Source: Confluentibacter sediminis
GTDB taxonomy: Bacteria > Bacteroidota > Bacteroidia > Flavobacteriales > Flavobacteriaceae
DNA length: 64,000 nt
Reading direction: 5' to 3'
NCBI RefSeq assembly: GCF_003258355.1
Contig: NZ_QKPO01000001.1
Coordinates: 186,001 to 250,000 of the forward strand
A program made the translations under genes and the position numbers. Positions 35,034 to 42,529 of the stretch are shown one piece after another (positions within the stretch are counted from its first letter, which is position 1; each line of letters begins with the position of its first letter). The notes beneath the pieces are model-generated. The model did no database searches, was not told the DNA's origin, and saw only the letters and a list, made by a program, of their open reading frames with translations.

Positions 35034-35302
35034 ATGAATAAAACACGGAAATTTTTTGGAATAGACATTATTAAAGAGGTGTTTATACTTATCAAAAAGG
35101 CGGTTGTCAAGATTGAGAACGATAAGGGCGAGGCTAAAGCGATTTGTGAAATGAACAAATGAATGGGAGTCCATTGTACATACACAGTATAGATGTAAAA
35201 GCCTAAATAAAGAGAAAGGTAAAGCTGTTGTAAACAAAGCTATAAGAATAGGTGATAGAAATTTCAAAAATAAGGGAGGTATATGATGAAACTTTGTTTT
35301 AA
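35034..35302 (+). pseudogene. IS110-family transposase remnant with internal deletions
   Basis: ATG at 35034 opens MNKTRKFFGIDIIKEVF, the IS110-type transposase N-terminus (FFGIDISK... with the first catalytic Asp). The frame jumps straight to KIENDKGEAKAICEMNK, resembling the internal K.K.DKSDAKxIC motif, and then stops (TGA). Shifted frames hold NKEKGKAVVNKA and finally VYDETLF, resembling the family's C-terminal YDE segment, ending at TAA 35300-35302. About 1 kb of a normal element is reduced to 269 bases. No second copy is seen in the window. Confidence 0.65.
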
Positions 35303-35364
35303 AATCAACCTAAATTGCTTTTTTTTCTTAACTAATGAAAAAATTTATAGATATGGAAAAAATA

Positions 35365-36168
35365 TTATGTGGCAGCCACAATTCCCAAAGTATAAAGCTG
35401 CTCCATAGTTGGTGATTCACTACCACCAGTAGGCTCTAAAGTAATGCCAAAAGCTTGGCTTTCGTTTAAATTCTCAATTTCGAAAATTTTATTCTCCTTT
35501 GTAGTAAAATTGTCAAGTGTTCCTAAACTTACAGGTGTAAGCGGATTTAAAGTTAATGACCAAACTTGGTATACCTTGCCTTTTGGTGGTTCAGGTAAAC
35601 CTTCTACGTCTAAAAAGATGCGTTTAGTATTTTTATCCCAATACACTTTAGCATGAGTGCTTGCAAAATTACCTTGCCCAGCTAATGGTACTTGTGTTAT
35701 AGTTTCATCCCGCAATACAGAAATAAGTGTTTTGGCGTGGTTTAAATTATTTTTTGAATATTCAACCTCGATTTCTAGTTGAGATTTTTGTGTTTCAACA
35801 GTTTGTATATTAGATTCTAATGCTTTGTTTTGGTTCGTTGTCCATAATAAGCCTGCTGCCAAAATAATGGAAGCTGCCCAACCTGAATAAGTAATCCAAT
35901 TGTATTTAGGTTTAGCTATAGGGACAACTTTAACATCATCGTTGCCAAAATCTAAGTTTTGTTTAATAGTGTTAATGCGATTGGTAATGTCATTTTGAGA
36001 GACAGACTCAGTTAATTTAATAACAGCGGATTCGATTTCAAGAACTTCTTGTGAAATTTCGGGATGCTCTAGCATCAGCTTGTACACATCTTTATTTTCT
36101 TTTTCAGAAAGTGCACCTGCTACGTATAGCTCTAAAATTCCCGATTCTATGTATGCTTTAATATCCAT
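35365..36168 (-). CDS. anti-sigma factor, RskA family
   Basis: A 267-residue regulator with an N-terminal cytoplasmic sigma-binding region (residues 1-85; ILELYVAGALSEKENKDVY), one membrane helix (about 93-110), a coiled coil (about 112-150) and a periplasmic RskA domain (AKVYWDKNTKRIFLDVEGLP, GKVYQVWSL, FGITLEPTGGSESPT). It should hold the adjacent ECF sigma factor inactive until a membrane or periplasmic signal. The gap to the sigma gene upstream is one base. Confidence 0.9.
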   Translation of the reverse strand: MDIKAYIESGILELYVAGALSEKENKDVYKLMLEHPEISQEVLEIESAVIKLTESVSQNDITNRINTIKQNLDFGNDDVKVVPIAKPKYNWITYSGWAASIILAAGLLWTTNQNKALESNIQTVETQKSQLEIEVEYSKNNLNHAKTLISVLRDETITQVPLAGQGNFASTHAKVYWDKNTKRIFLDVEGLPEPPKGKVYQVWSLTLNPLTPVSLGTLDNFTTKENKIFEIENLNESQAFGITLEPTGGSESPTMEQLYTLGIVAAT

Positions 36169-36169
36169 T

Positions 36170-36700
36170 TTATTTTAATACTAAGGTTCTAAGTTCTTGA
36201 ATACACTGTCTGTTTCTTGTTTTAACAGTTCCTATAGGCATATTAAGTGTTTCGGATACTTCTGATTGTGTATAACCTTTAAAATATAAAAGTTCAATGA
36301 CTTGTTTACATTTTTCTGCAAGTTTACCCACAAACTTTTTAATACCTATGGAGTCGGTTGTATTGTCTAAACTTTCACTGGTTTCAAGGATATCTACGAA
36401 AAAATCAGAATTAAGGTTTTGTTTTGAGTTCTTGAAATTTTTAGAGCGTGTTTTATCGATGGCGGCGTTTCTAGAAATATTGAGTATCCAAGTAAAAAAA
36501 CGTCCTTTTTCAGACGAGTAGTTTGCTGAGTTATGCCATGCTTTAACAAAAACATCTTGCATAACTTCTTCGGCAATATCGCTATCTCTAACAATATTAT
36601 AAATAACGCCGTGCATACTTTTGCTGTACATATGGTATAAAGCTTCAAAAGCTTTCTCGTCTTTTTGTTTAAATTTTTCTACTAGGGTTTCTAATTGCAT
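36170..36700 (-). CDS. ECF RNA polymerase sigma factor (SigK-like)
   Basis: A 176-residue ECF sigma. Region 2 covers about residues 10-80 (AEEVMQDVFVKAWHNS, GRFFTWILNISRNAAID). Region 4 covers about 115-172 (LLYFKGYTQSEVSETLNMPI, GTVKTRNRQCIQELR). It is paired with the RskA-type anti-sigma gene directly downstream. The Cu/Zn-SOD gene lies upstream on the same strand, separated by a terminator, so SOD may be a target but not by read-through. Confidence 0.92.
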   Translation of the reverse strand: MQLETLVEKFKQKDEKAFEALYHMYSKSMHGVIYNIVRDSDIAEEVMQDVFVKAWHNSANYSSEKGRFFTWILNISRNAAIDKTRSKNFKNSKQNLNSDFFVDILETSESLDNTTDSIGIKKFVGKLAEKCKQVIELLYFKGYTQSEVSETLNMPIGTVKTRNRQCIQELRTLVLK

Positions 36701-36741
36701 TTAAAGAATTTAGATTTCCGAAAATAATGAATGTTAAGTAA

Positions 36742-36767
36742 AAAAGCTACTCGAAAAAGTAGCTTTT
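36742..36767 (-). terminator. terminator of the SOD gene
   Basis: AAAAGCTACT (36742-36751), loop CGAAAA, AGTAGCTTTT (36758-36767). On the minus strand a T-run follows. It separates the SOD gene from the ECF sigma gene. Confidence 0.8.
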
Positions 36768-36790
36768 AAATTTTACAGACAATAATTTAA

Positions 36791-37360
36791 TTATTCAATA
36801 ATTCCAGCACAACTTACTCTACCACCAGCATCGCCAGTTGGTTGGGTTGTAAAGTCATCTGTTCCTGCATGTACAATAATACCTTTGCCAATAATGTTTT
36901 TAGTATCATCTTCGCATCCTATACACCATTCGTCTGTAGAGAACATAACCATGCCATTTCCATTTTCATCGGCGGTAAAATTCCCGATATCACCTTTATG
37001 ATACCCCGTCTCGGCATCCCATTTACCATGTGGTTGGTTTGTTGGATTCCAATGACCTCCTGTAGATTTTCCGTCTGGTGATGAACAATCAGATGATTCG
37101 TGTAGATGGATAGCGTGTACTCCTGGCTCTAAACCAGTTATCATAGCATGCATACTCACTATCCCGTTTTCTTCAGTAAAGGTTACTGTGCCTGATACAT
37201 TGCTGTCACTTTTCGGGTTTAGTGTAACACTTAATTCTTTGGTCATAGAAGTTTCTGTTTCAACAGTTTCGCTTTCCATAACAGGTTCTTCTTTTTTTGC
37301 GTTTTTACAAGCAGCTAAGCTTAAGGTCGTTAAGATTATTATATAGCTTAATTTTCTCAT
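36791..37360 (-). CDS. Cu/Zn superoxide dismutase, lipoprotein
   Basis: A 189-residue exported enzyme that disproportionates superoxide. The lipobox is TLSLAAC (Cys18). Cu/Zn ligands are visible in GVHAIHLHESSDC, STGGHWNP, HKGDIGNF and IIVHAGTDDF, with the structural Cys pair (DCSS and VSCAGI). An Asp/Trp/Cys insertion (STDEWCIGCEDD) adds two cysteines not found in classical SodC. The N-terminal linker is Glu/Thr-rich. Placement beside the ECF/anti-sigma pair and opposite hemN fits an oxidative-stress or oxygen-transition role. Confidence 0.92.
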   Translation of the reverse strand: MRKLSYIIILTTLSLAACKNAKKEEPVMESETVETETSMTKELSVTLNPKSDSNVSGTVTFTEENGIVSMHAMITGLEPGVHAIHLHESSDCSSPDGKSTGGHWNPTNQPHGKWDAETGYHKGDIGNFTADENGNGMVMFSTDEWCIGCEDDTKNIIGKGIIVHAGTDDFTTQPTGDAGGRVSCAGIIE

Positions 37361-37412
37361 TTTATATATTTTTATTATTTACGTTAAAATTACTGTTTTA
37401 TAAATCCAATTA

Positions 37413-37420
37413 CAAATTTA
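37413..37420 (-). promoter_or_regulatory. -7 promoter box of the SOD gene
   Basis: Minus-strand TAAATTTG matches TAnnTTTG, about 53 bases before the SOD start. The ATGAC-N4-ATCAT palindrome at 37424-37437 lies immediately upstream and would overlap the -33 region, so a protein activating hemN from it could repress SOD. Confidence 0.5.
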
Positions 37421-37423
37421 TAT

Positions 37424-37467
37424 ATGACTTATATCATATTTTTAAAGCTTAAGCTCTTTTACTTTTG
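37424..37467 (+). promoter_or_regulatory. Fnr/Crp-like site and -7 box of hemN
   Basis: ATGAC-TTAT-ATCAT (37424-37437) is followed by -7 box TACTTTTG (37460-37467). The palindrome centre (37430.5) is 29.5 bases upstream of the first base of the box, the same spacing as at three other promoters in this window. That places the site near -43, the class II activator position of Fnr/Crp proteins. Confidence 0.7.
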
Positions 37468-37486
37468 ATTTTATAAAATGTTAGGT

Positions 37487-38851
37487 ATGCGAAATTCATT
37501 AATCCAAAAATATAATATAGCAGGACCTCGATACACCAGTTATCCAACGGTACCTTATTGGAATCAGGAAACGTTTTCGTTAAAGAAATGGAAGTCGTCT
37601 TTAATAAAATCTTTTAACGAAAGTAACCATAAAGAAGGTATAAGCATTTATATTCATCTGCCTTTTTGTGAAAGCATGTGTACCTTTTGTGGTTGCAATA
37701 AACGTATTACTAAACAACATGATGTGGAAGATGTTTATATCAATGCCGTTTTAAAAGAATGGAGTTTATATTTAGATGTATTTGATGAAAAGCCCATTAT
37801 TAAAGAAATGCATCTTGGAGGTGGTACCCCAACTTTTTTTAGTCCTGATAATTTAAAACGTTTGGTAGAAGGCATTTTAATGAATTCAAAACGAGCTGTT
37901 AATTATGAATTTAGTTTTGAAGGTCATCCCAATAACACAACACGCGAGCATTTGCAAACCTTATATGATGTGGGTTTTAGACGTGTAAGTTATGGCGTCC
38001 AAGATTATAATGAAACAGTACAAAAAGCCATTCATAGAATACAGTCTTTTGAAGCTGTAAAGAACGTTACGGAACTAGCAAGAGAGATAGGTTATACCTC
38101 TATTAGCCATGATATTATTTTTGGATTGCCTTTTCAAACCATAGAAAATGTCGAACAAACTATTTTTAAAACCAAGGAATTGCTACCAGACCGTTTGGCA
38201 TTTTATAGTTATGCCCATGTACCTTGGGTTAAAGGTAATGGACAGCGTGGATTTAATGATGAAGATTTGCCAACGCCAGAGATTAAAAGTAAGCAATATG
38301 AATTAGGTAAAAAGTTACTTACACAAGTCGGGTATACCGAAATTGGCATGGATCATTTTGCATTGCCAACCGATACCTTATATCAATCGATGGTTGAAGG
38401 GGAATTACATAGAAATTTTATGGGCTATACGCCATCAAAAACACAAGTTATGATTGGCTTAGGTGTGTCTGCTATTAGTGATAGTTTGTATGCTTTTTCT
38501 CAAAATGAAAAAAGTATTGAGTCCTATTATCATTTACTAAAAGAAAATATGTTACCAGTAAATAGAGGCCATATTTTAAGTGAAGAAGATTTGGTTATTA
38601 GAAAGCATATTCTTAACTTAATGAGCCGTTTTAAAACATCTTGGTCTTCAAAAGCTTTTAATTTTAAGGAACTTCCGGAGGTTATTTCCCGTTTAAAAGA
38701 AATGGAGAAGGATGGATTGATCCGTATAAATTCAGATAGTATCGAAGTTACAAAAAAAGGTCAACCTTTTGTTAGAAACATTTGTATGGCTTTCGATTTG
38801 CTATTACAACGGAATCAACCAAATACCAATTTGTTTTCAATGACAGTTTAA
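37487..38851 (+). CDS. hemN: oxygen-independent coproporphyrinogen III oxidase
   Basis: A radical-SAM enzyme that decarboxylates coproporphyrinogen III without oxygen during haem synthesis. The SAM cluster motif is C-x3-C-x2-C in PFCESMCTFCGC, followed by GGGTP and the HemN signature GPRYTSYPT near the N-terminus. An upstream in-frame ATG at 37478 would leave a leader of only about 4 bases from the predicted start, so I prefer ATG 37487 (454 residues). The Fnr-like site upstream fits microaerobic induction. Confidence 0.94.
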   Translation: MRNSLIQKYNIAGPRYTSYPTVPYWNQETFSLKKWKSSLIKSFNESNHKEGISIYIHLPFCESMCTFCGCNKRITKQHDVEDVYINAVLKEWSLYLDVFDEKPIIKEMHLGGGTPTFFSPDNLKRLVEGILMNSKRAVNYEFSFEGHPNNTTREHLQTLYDVGFRRVSYGVQDYNETVQKAIHRIQSFEAVKNVTELAREIGYTSISHDIIFGLPFQTIENVEQTIFKTKELLPDRLAFYSYAHVPWVKGNGQRGFNDEDLPTPEIKSKQYELGKKLLTQVGYTEIGMDHFALPTDTLYQSMVEGELHRNFMGYTPSKTQVMIGLGVSAISDSLYAFSQNEKSIESYYHLLKENMLPVNRGHILSEEDLVIRKHILNLMSRFKTSWSSKAFNFKELPEVISRLKEMEKDGLIRINSDSIEVTKKGQPFVRNICMAFDLLLQRNQPNTNLFSMTV

Positions 38852-38866
38852 CTTTAAAAATGACAC

Positions 38867-39700
38867 ATGAAAAAAATTATAGTTCCCATAGATTTTTCAG
38901 AGCATTCAGAATATGCTCTTAAAGCAGCAGCTAAGTTAGCAAAAACATACAAAGCAGAAATTTTAGCATTACATATGTTGGAAATGGCAGATGTTATGCT
39001 AACCTCTTCTGAAGGTATCATAGATGAAAAAACCATATACTTTTTTAGATTGGCAGAACAACGGTTTGAAACATTTCTTAAAAAAGATTATTTAAAAGAC
39101 ATAAAAATAACCCCAATTATTAAGCATTTTAAAGTGTTTAGTGAAGTTAATGAGATCGTTAAAAGCCATGATGCCGATTTAATAGTTATGGGTTCTCATG
39201 GAACAAGTGGTGTTTTGGATTTATTTGTTGGATCTAATACAGAGCGTGTGGTAAGACATGCAGAGGTACCTGTTTTGGTTGTGAAAAAAGATTTATTGAA
39301 TGTGAATTTTAAATCCGCTGTTTTAGCTTGCGATTTTTCGGTAGAAGCAATAAAACCTTATTTAAACGCCGTTAATATGATGCAAAAGCTAAAATGTAAA
39401 CTTCATATGGTTCATGTAAACTTACCTAACAATAGCTTTAAAAGTTCGACTGAAATAGAAAAAACTGTAATTAATTTTTTTACTAAGGCTGATAGGAATC
39501 TAGATAGAATGAACGATGTTCGGTATGTTTCTGATTATACGGTTGAAGAAGGCGTTTTAAACTTTTCTAACAAAATTGGAGCTGATTTAATTATTATGCC
39601 AACCCATGGCAGAAAAGGACTATCAAACTTTTTTGAAGGTAGTATAGGTGAAGATATTGCAAACCATTCCAAACTTCCCGTTATGACATTTAAGATTTAA
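38867..39700 (+). CDS. universal stress protein, two UspA domains
   Basis: A 277-residue protein with tandem UspA folds. The first is complete (KKIIVPIDFSEHSEYALKAA ... LIVMGSHGTSGVLDLFVGSN, with the ATP-binding G-2x-G-9x-G(S/T) pattern). The second is more diverged (LIIMPTHGRKGLSNFFEGSI). It begins 15 bases after hemN, so it probably shares the hemN promoter. A second Usp gene at 58584 has its own Fnr-like site, suggesting both belong to the same low-oxygen response. Confidence 0.9.
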   Translation: MKKIIVPIDFSEHSEYALKAAAKLAKTYKAEILALHMLEMADVMLTSSEGIIDEKTIYFFRLAEQRFETFLKKDYLKDIKITPIIKHFKVFSEVNEIVKSHDADLIVMGSHGTSGVLDLFVGSNTERVVRHAEVPVLVVKKDLLNVNFKSAVLACDFSVEAIKPYLNAVNMMQKLKCKLHMVHVNLPNNSFKSSTEIEKTVINFFTKADRNLDRMNDVRYVSDYTVEEGVLNFSNKIGADLIIMPTHGRKGLSNFFEGSIGEDIANHSKLPVMTFKI

Positions 39701-39733
39701 ATTAACTTGTTGGTTAGTTAATTTAATTTTGAG

Positions 39734-39773
39734 AAAAGAGTTATTATATGAAATGAGATATAATAGCTCTTTT
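39734..39773. terminator. bidirectional terminator
   Basis: AAAAGAG-T-TATTATAT (39734-39749) pairs with ATATAATA-G-CTCTTTT (39758-39773), a 16-bp stem including one T-G pair, followed by T residues. It separates the hemN-usp transcript from the converging exporter operon. Confidence 0.85.
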
Positions 39774-41171
39774 TTATTCTATAGGGGGTGCTAATATATT
39801 CAATAATGTAGCCTTTGTTTTAAAAAAATCATATTCTAGTTCTATCGCTTTTAGTTTAGCATCTATGAGTTTGGATTCTCTTGAATTTACCAAGAATAGA
39901 GAGCTTTCGCCTAAAAAGAATTTGCGTTCCTCGGCATTGAGCATAGTGTTATAATCTGCAACAATGGTTTTAGTATAGTTATTTTGTTTGATAAATGAAT
40001 TTAGTTCTTGGGTAATTGCATCTATTTTGTTTTTTAGATTGATTTTAGTTGATAAAATTTCAAATTCTGTATCTAACAATTTAAGCTTGGCTAATTTTAA
40101 ATCAGCACGTTCTTTTCTTAGAAATAGAGGAAAGCTAATATTCAAACCGGTTTTATAGGCAGAGGTACTAAAGGATTGACCGACTTCAGGGGTTTGTGAT
40201 AAAAAATTATACTGCAAATCTATTTTAGGAAGTAAATTGTTTAATTGTAAACGTTTTTCCAGAGTCAAACTTTTAACTTTATAATTTAGGGATTGTAGCT
40301 TTGGATGATTCTCGAAATCTAAATCTTCAATATTTAGTAAGGATGTATTAAGTGTTTCATCAATAGTCTCAAAAGAGTTAATATCGGGGATAACGTGGTC
40401 CTTAATTTCAATAGGTGTATTGTCATCAACCCATAAATAATTAGATAGCTCTAAAGAGGCTTTGATATATTTAATGTTTGATTTTTCAAGATTTAATTTT
40501 CTATTATTTAATGCTATACGTGCTTCTAAAGTATCAATTGCAGGCATTTCTCCTACTTCAAAATTCTTTTTAATGCCATTAAACCGCATGTTGGCATTTT
40601 CTAAAAAATCTTCATAAACACGTTTTTCATTATAGGTCTTAAGCCAATTAAAATAGGTTAGAGTAGCATCATATAGAATACTGTTTACCAATAATTGCCT
40701 ATCGGTTTTGGCTTGTTCTACAAATAATTTGCTTTGCTTTAAAATTGTCATGCGTTTGTTGGCCAAAAGTCCTTGGGCTAATGATATAGAAACACCAGCA
40801 CTGTACAGACCGCCTTCTGGAACGGTAGCTTCTCGACTTAAATAAACACCTTTATTATCTTCAAAACTGCCTTTTAGTTCAACGCCATACCAAGTAGGTA
40901 TTTTAAATGTGGCATTCAACTTATCATAATATTCGGTATCCTTGAATTTTTTTCGATCATAATCTGTTTCCAGTTTGGGGTCGAATGCTCCACGAGCCTT
41001 CATAAGCTTGACTTCACTTTCATTAATACGTAAATTAGCTTGCTTTACAATGGGGTGAAAAGACTTTACATAACCCAAATATTCCGATAGGCTAATTATA
41101 GATATACTATCGTTTTGAGCAAATGAGAAAAGGCTAAAAGAAAAGCATATAGTTAATAAAAAAACTCTCAT
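39774..41171 (-). CDS. TolC family outer-membrane efflux protein
   Basis: A 465-residue exporter channel with a signal peptide (about 1-18, ending FSFAQ). Long helical repeats end in YDFFKTKATLLNIL, typical of outer-membrane efflux proteins. Its ATG overlaps the HlyD stop codon (ATGA type, 41168-41171), so it is translationally coupled. Last gene of the tetR-ABC-hlyD-tolC operon. It provides the outer-membrane duct for a type I-like secretion or efflux system. Confidence 0.92.
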   Translation of the reverse strand: MRVFLLTICFSFSLFSFAQNDSISIISLSEYLGYVKSFHPIVKQANLRINESEVKLMKARGAFDPKLETDYDRKKFKDTEYYDKLNATFKIPTWYGVELKGSFEDNKGVYLSREATVPEGGLYSAGVSISLAQGLLANKRMTILKQSKLFVEQAKTDRQLLVNSILYDATLTYFNWLKTYNEKRVYEDFLENANMRFNGIKKNFEVGEMPAIDTLEARIALNNRKLNLEKSNIKYIKASLELSNYLWVDDNTPIEIKDHVIPDINSFETIDETLNTSLLNIEDLDFENHPKLQSLNYKVKSLTLEKRLQLNNLLPKIDLQYNFLSQTPEVGQSFSTSAYKTGLNISFPLFLRKERADLKLAKLKLLDTEFEILSTKINLKNKIDAITQELNSFIKQNNYTKTIVADYNTMLNAEERKFFLGESSLFLVNSRESKLIDAKLKAIELEYDFFKTKATLLNILAPPIE

Positions 41172-42529
41172 TTTTTATCTTTATTAGAGGTGGTTTCAAT
41201 ATTGCCTTGGGGTTGGTAATAATTGGGGGGGAAACTGTTTATTTGTCGCCATAGTTCAAACCAAATAGGTACATTCTCTAAAAGTGCAATAGTGCGCGCT
41301 CCAGAGCCAACACGTATTGCTTCAGGCCATTTGTAATCAGTTTCATCTGGGGCTAATAATATTCTATATTTGCCATTGCTGCTGATAAAGTTTTCAATGG
41401 CTACTATTTTAGCACCATAAGTTCCATAGCTTGCGTTGGGCCAACCACTAAATACAATAGCAGGCCAACCATCAAACTGAACACGCACTTTTTCTCCAAT
41501 ATGCAAAAGGGGCAAATCAATAGGTCTTACATAGGTTTCTACGGCTAAATCAAATTGTTTAGGCATGATGCCTACCAATGCTTCTCCTTCTTTAAAGTTA
41601 ACACCGATACCACCTGTTAATGCTTTATTTATATAGCCACTTTGTGGCGCAGTAATGTATAATAAGCTGTTTCGTTTTGTATAATTTGTATACTCGTTTT
41701 CTAATTTTGTAACTTGTGCCTGGGCATCAAATCCGCTAGATTTTGCTGTAAACATATCACTTTGTGCTTTCGAAATTTTATCGGCATATTCGGCGTTAAT
41801 TCTAGATAATTCAATTTGTGCATTGATTATTTCGTTTTTACTTGCTAAATATTTGTTTTCTTGTGAGATTAATTTAGCTTGAGATTCTTGAAGTTTTAGA
41901 CGTTTTTCTTCTACATCTTTAACAGCTTTTAGACCTTCCTCTTGCAAAGTTTGTGTACGATTGAATTGGCGTTCTGCAATTTCTATATTTGTTTTAGCGG
42001 CTTGAAAATCTATGCTGTCGCTTTTTACCTTTAAATGGGCTTGCATCAACTTGTTTTGTGTTTGTTGGTACTTTAGTTTTTGCTCACTTAATAAAGCAGA
42101 AACTTGCCTATTTAATGCTTGTACTTTACCTTGATAAGCATCTACAGAAGATGATTTTGCTATAATCTGCTCATTAGTTCTTTCTACTAATTTTTCATCA
42201 AAATATTCGCTTTTAATTTCTGAAATTCGTAGTATAGTATCTCCTTCTTTCACAAAGTCACCTTCATTTACAAACCACTCTTCTATACGGCCAGGTATTT
42301 GAGATTGTATGGTTTGTGGACGTTGATTGGGTTTTAAAGTCGTTACTTGACCTTGCCCAGTAATATTTTGTGTCCAGGGTAAAAAAAGGACGATTAAAAC
42401 AATAATAGCAATAGCTAGTAAGAATTTGTTGAATTGTTTGTAATAAGGTTTGTTAAATATATGTTGGGTAGACTTAAATTTATCTAAATCCACATGATGG
42501 TTTATCGTATTGTGAGATATATTAAGCAT
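41168..42529 (-). CDS. HlyD family periplasmic adaptor
   Basis: A 453-residue membrane-fusion protein with one membrane helix (about 35-52), a lipoyl half-motif (GRIEEWFVNEGDFVKEGDTI), a long coiled-coil hairpin (about 115-290), and the second lipoyl part with beta-barrel (ITAPQSGYINKALTGGIG onward). The C-terminus is a flavobacterial extension. It links the inner-membrane ABC protein to the TolC partner. Its start overlaps the ABC gene end by 8 bases. Confidence 0.9.
   Translation of the reverse strand: MLNISHNTINHHVDLDKFKSTQHIFNKPYYKQFNKFLLAIAIIVLIVLFLPWTQNITGQGQVTTLKPNQRPQTIQSQIPGRIEEWFVNEGDFVKEGDTILRISEIKSEYFDEKLVERTNEQIIAKSSSVDAYQGKVQALNRQVSALLSEQKLKYQQTQNKLMQAHLKVKSDSIDFQAAKTNIEIAERQFNRTQTLQEEGLKAVKDVEEKRLKLQESQAKLISQENKYLASKNEIINAQIELSRINAEYADKISKAQSDMFTAKSSGFDAQAQVTKLENEYTNYTKRNSLLYITAPQSGYINKALTGGIGVNFKEGEALVGIMPKQFDLAVETYVRPIDLPLLHIGEKVRVQFDGWPAIVFSGWPNASYGTYGAKIVAIENFISSNGKYRILLAPDETDYKWPEAIRVGSGARTIALLENVPIWFELWRQINSFPPNYYQPQGNIETTSNKDKK

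Noticed and set aside
35025-35267. 80-codon minus-strand ORF
   Set aside because: It is antisense to the transposase remnant, whose plus-strand fragments resemble IS110 proteins; the minus frame shows no domain.
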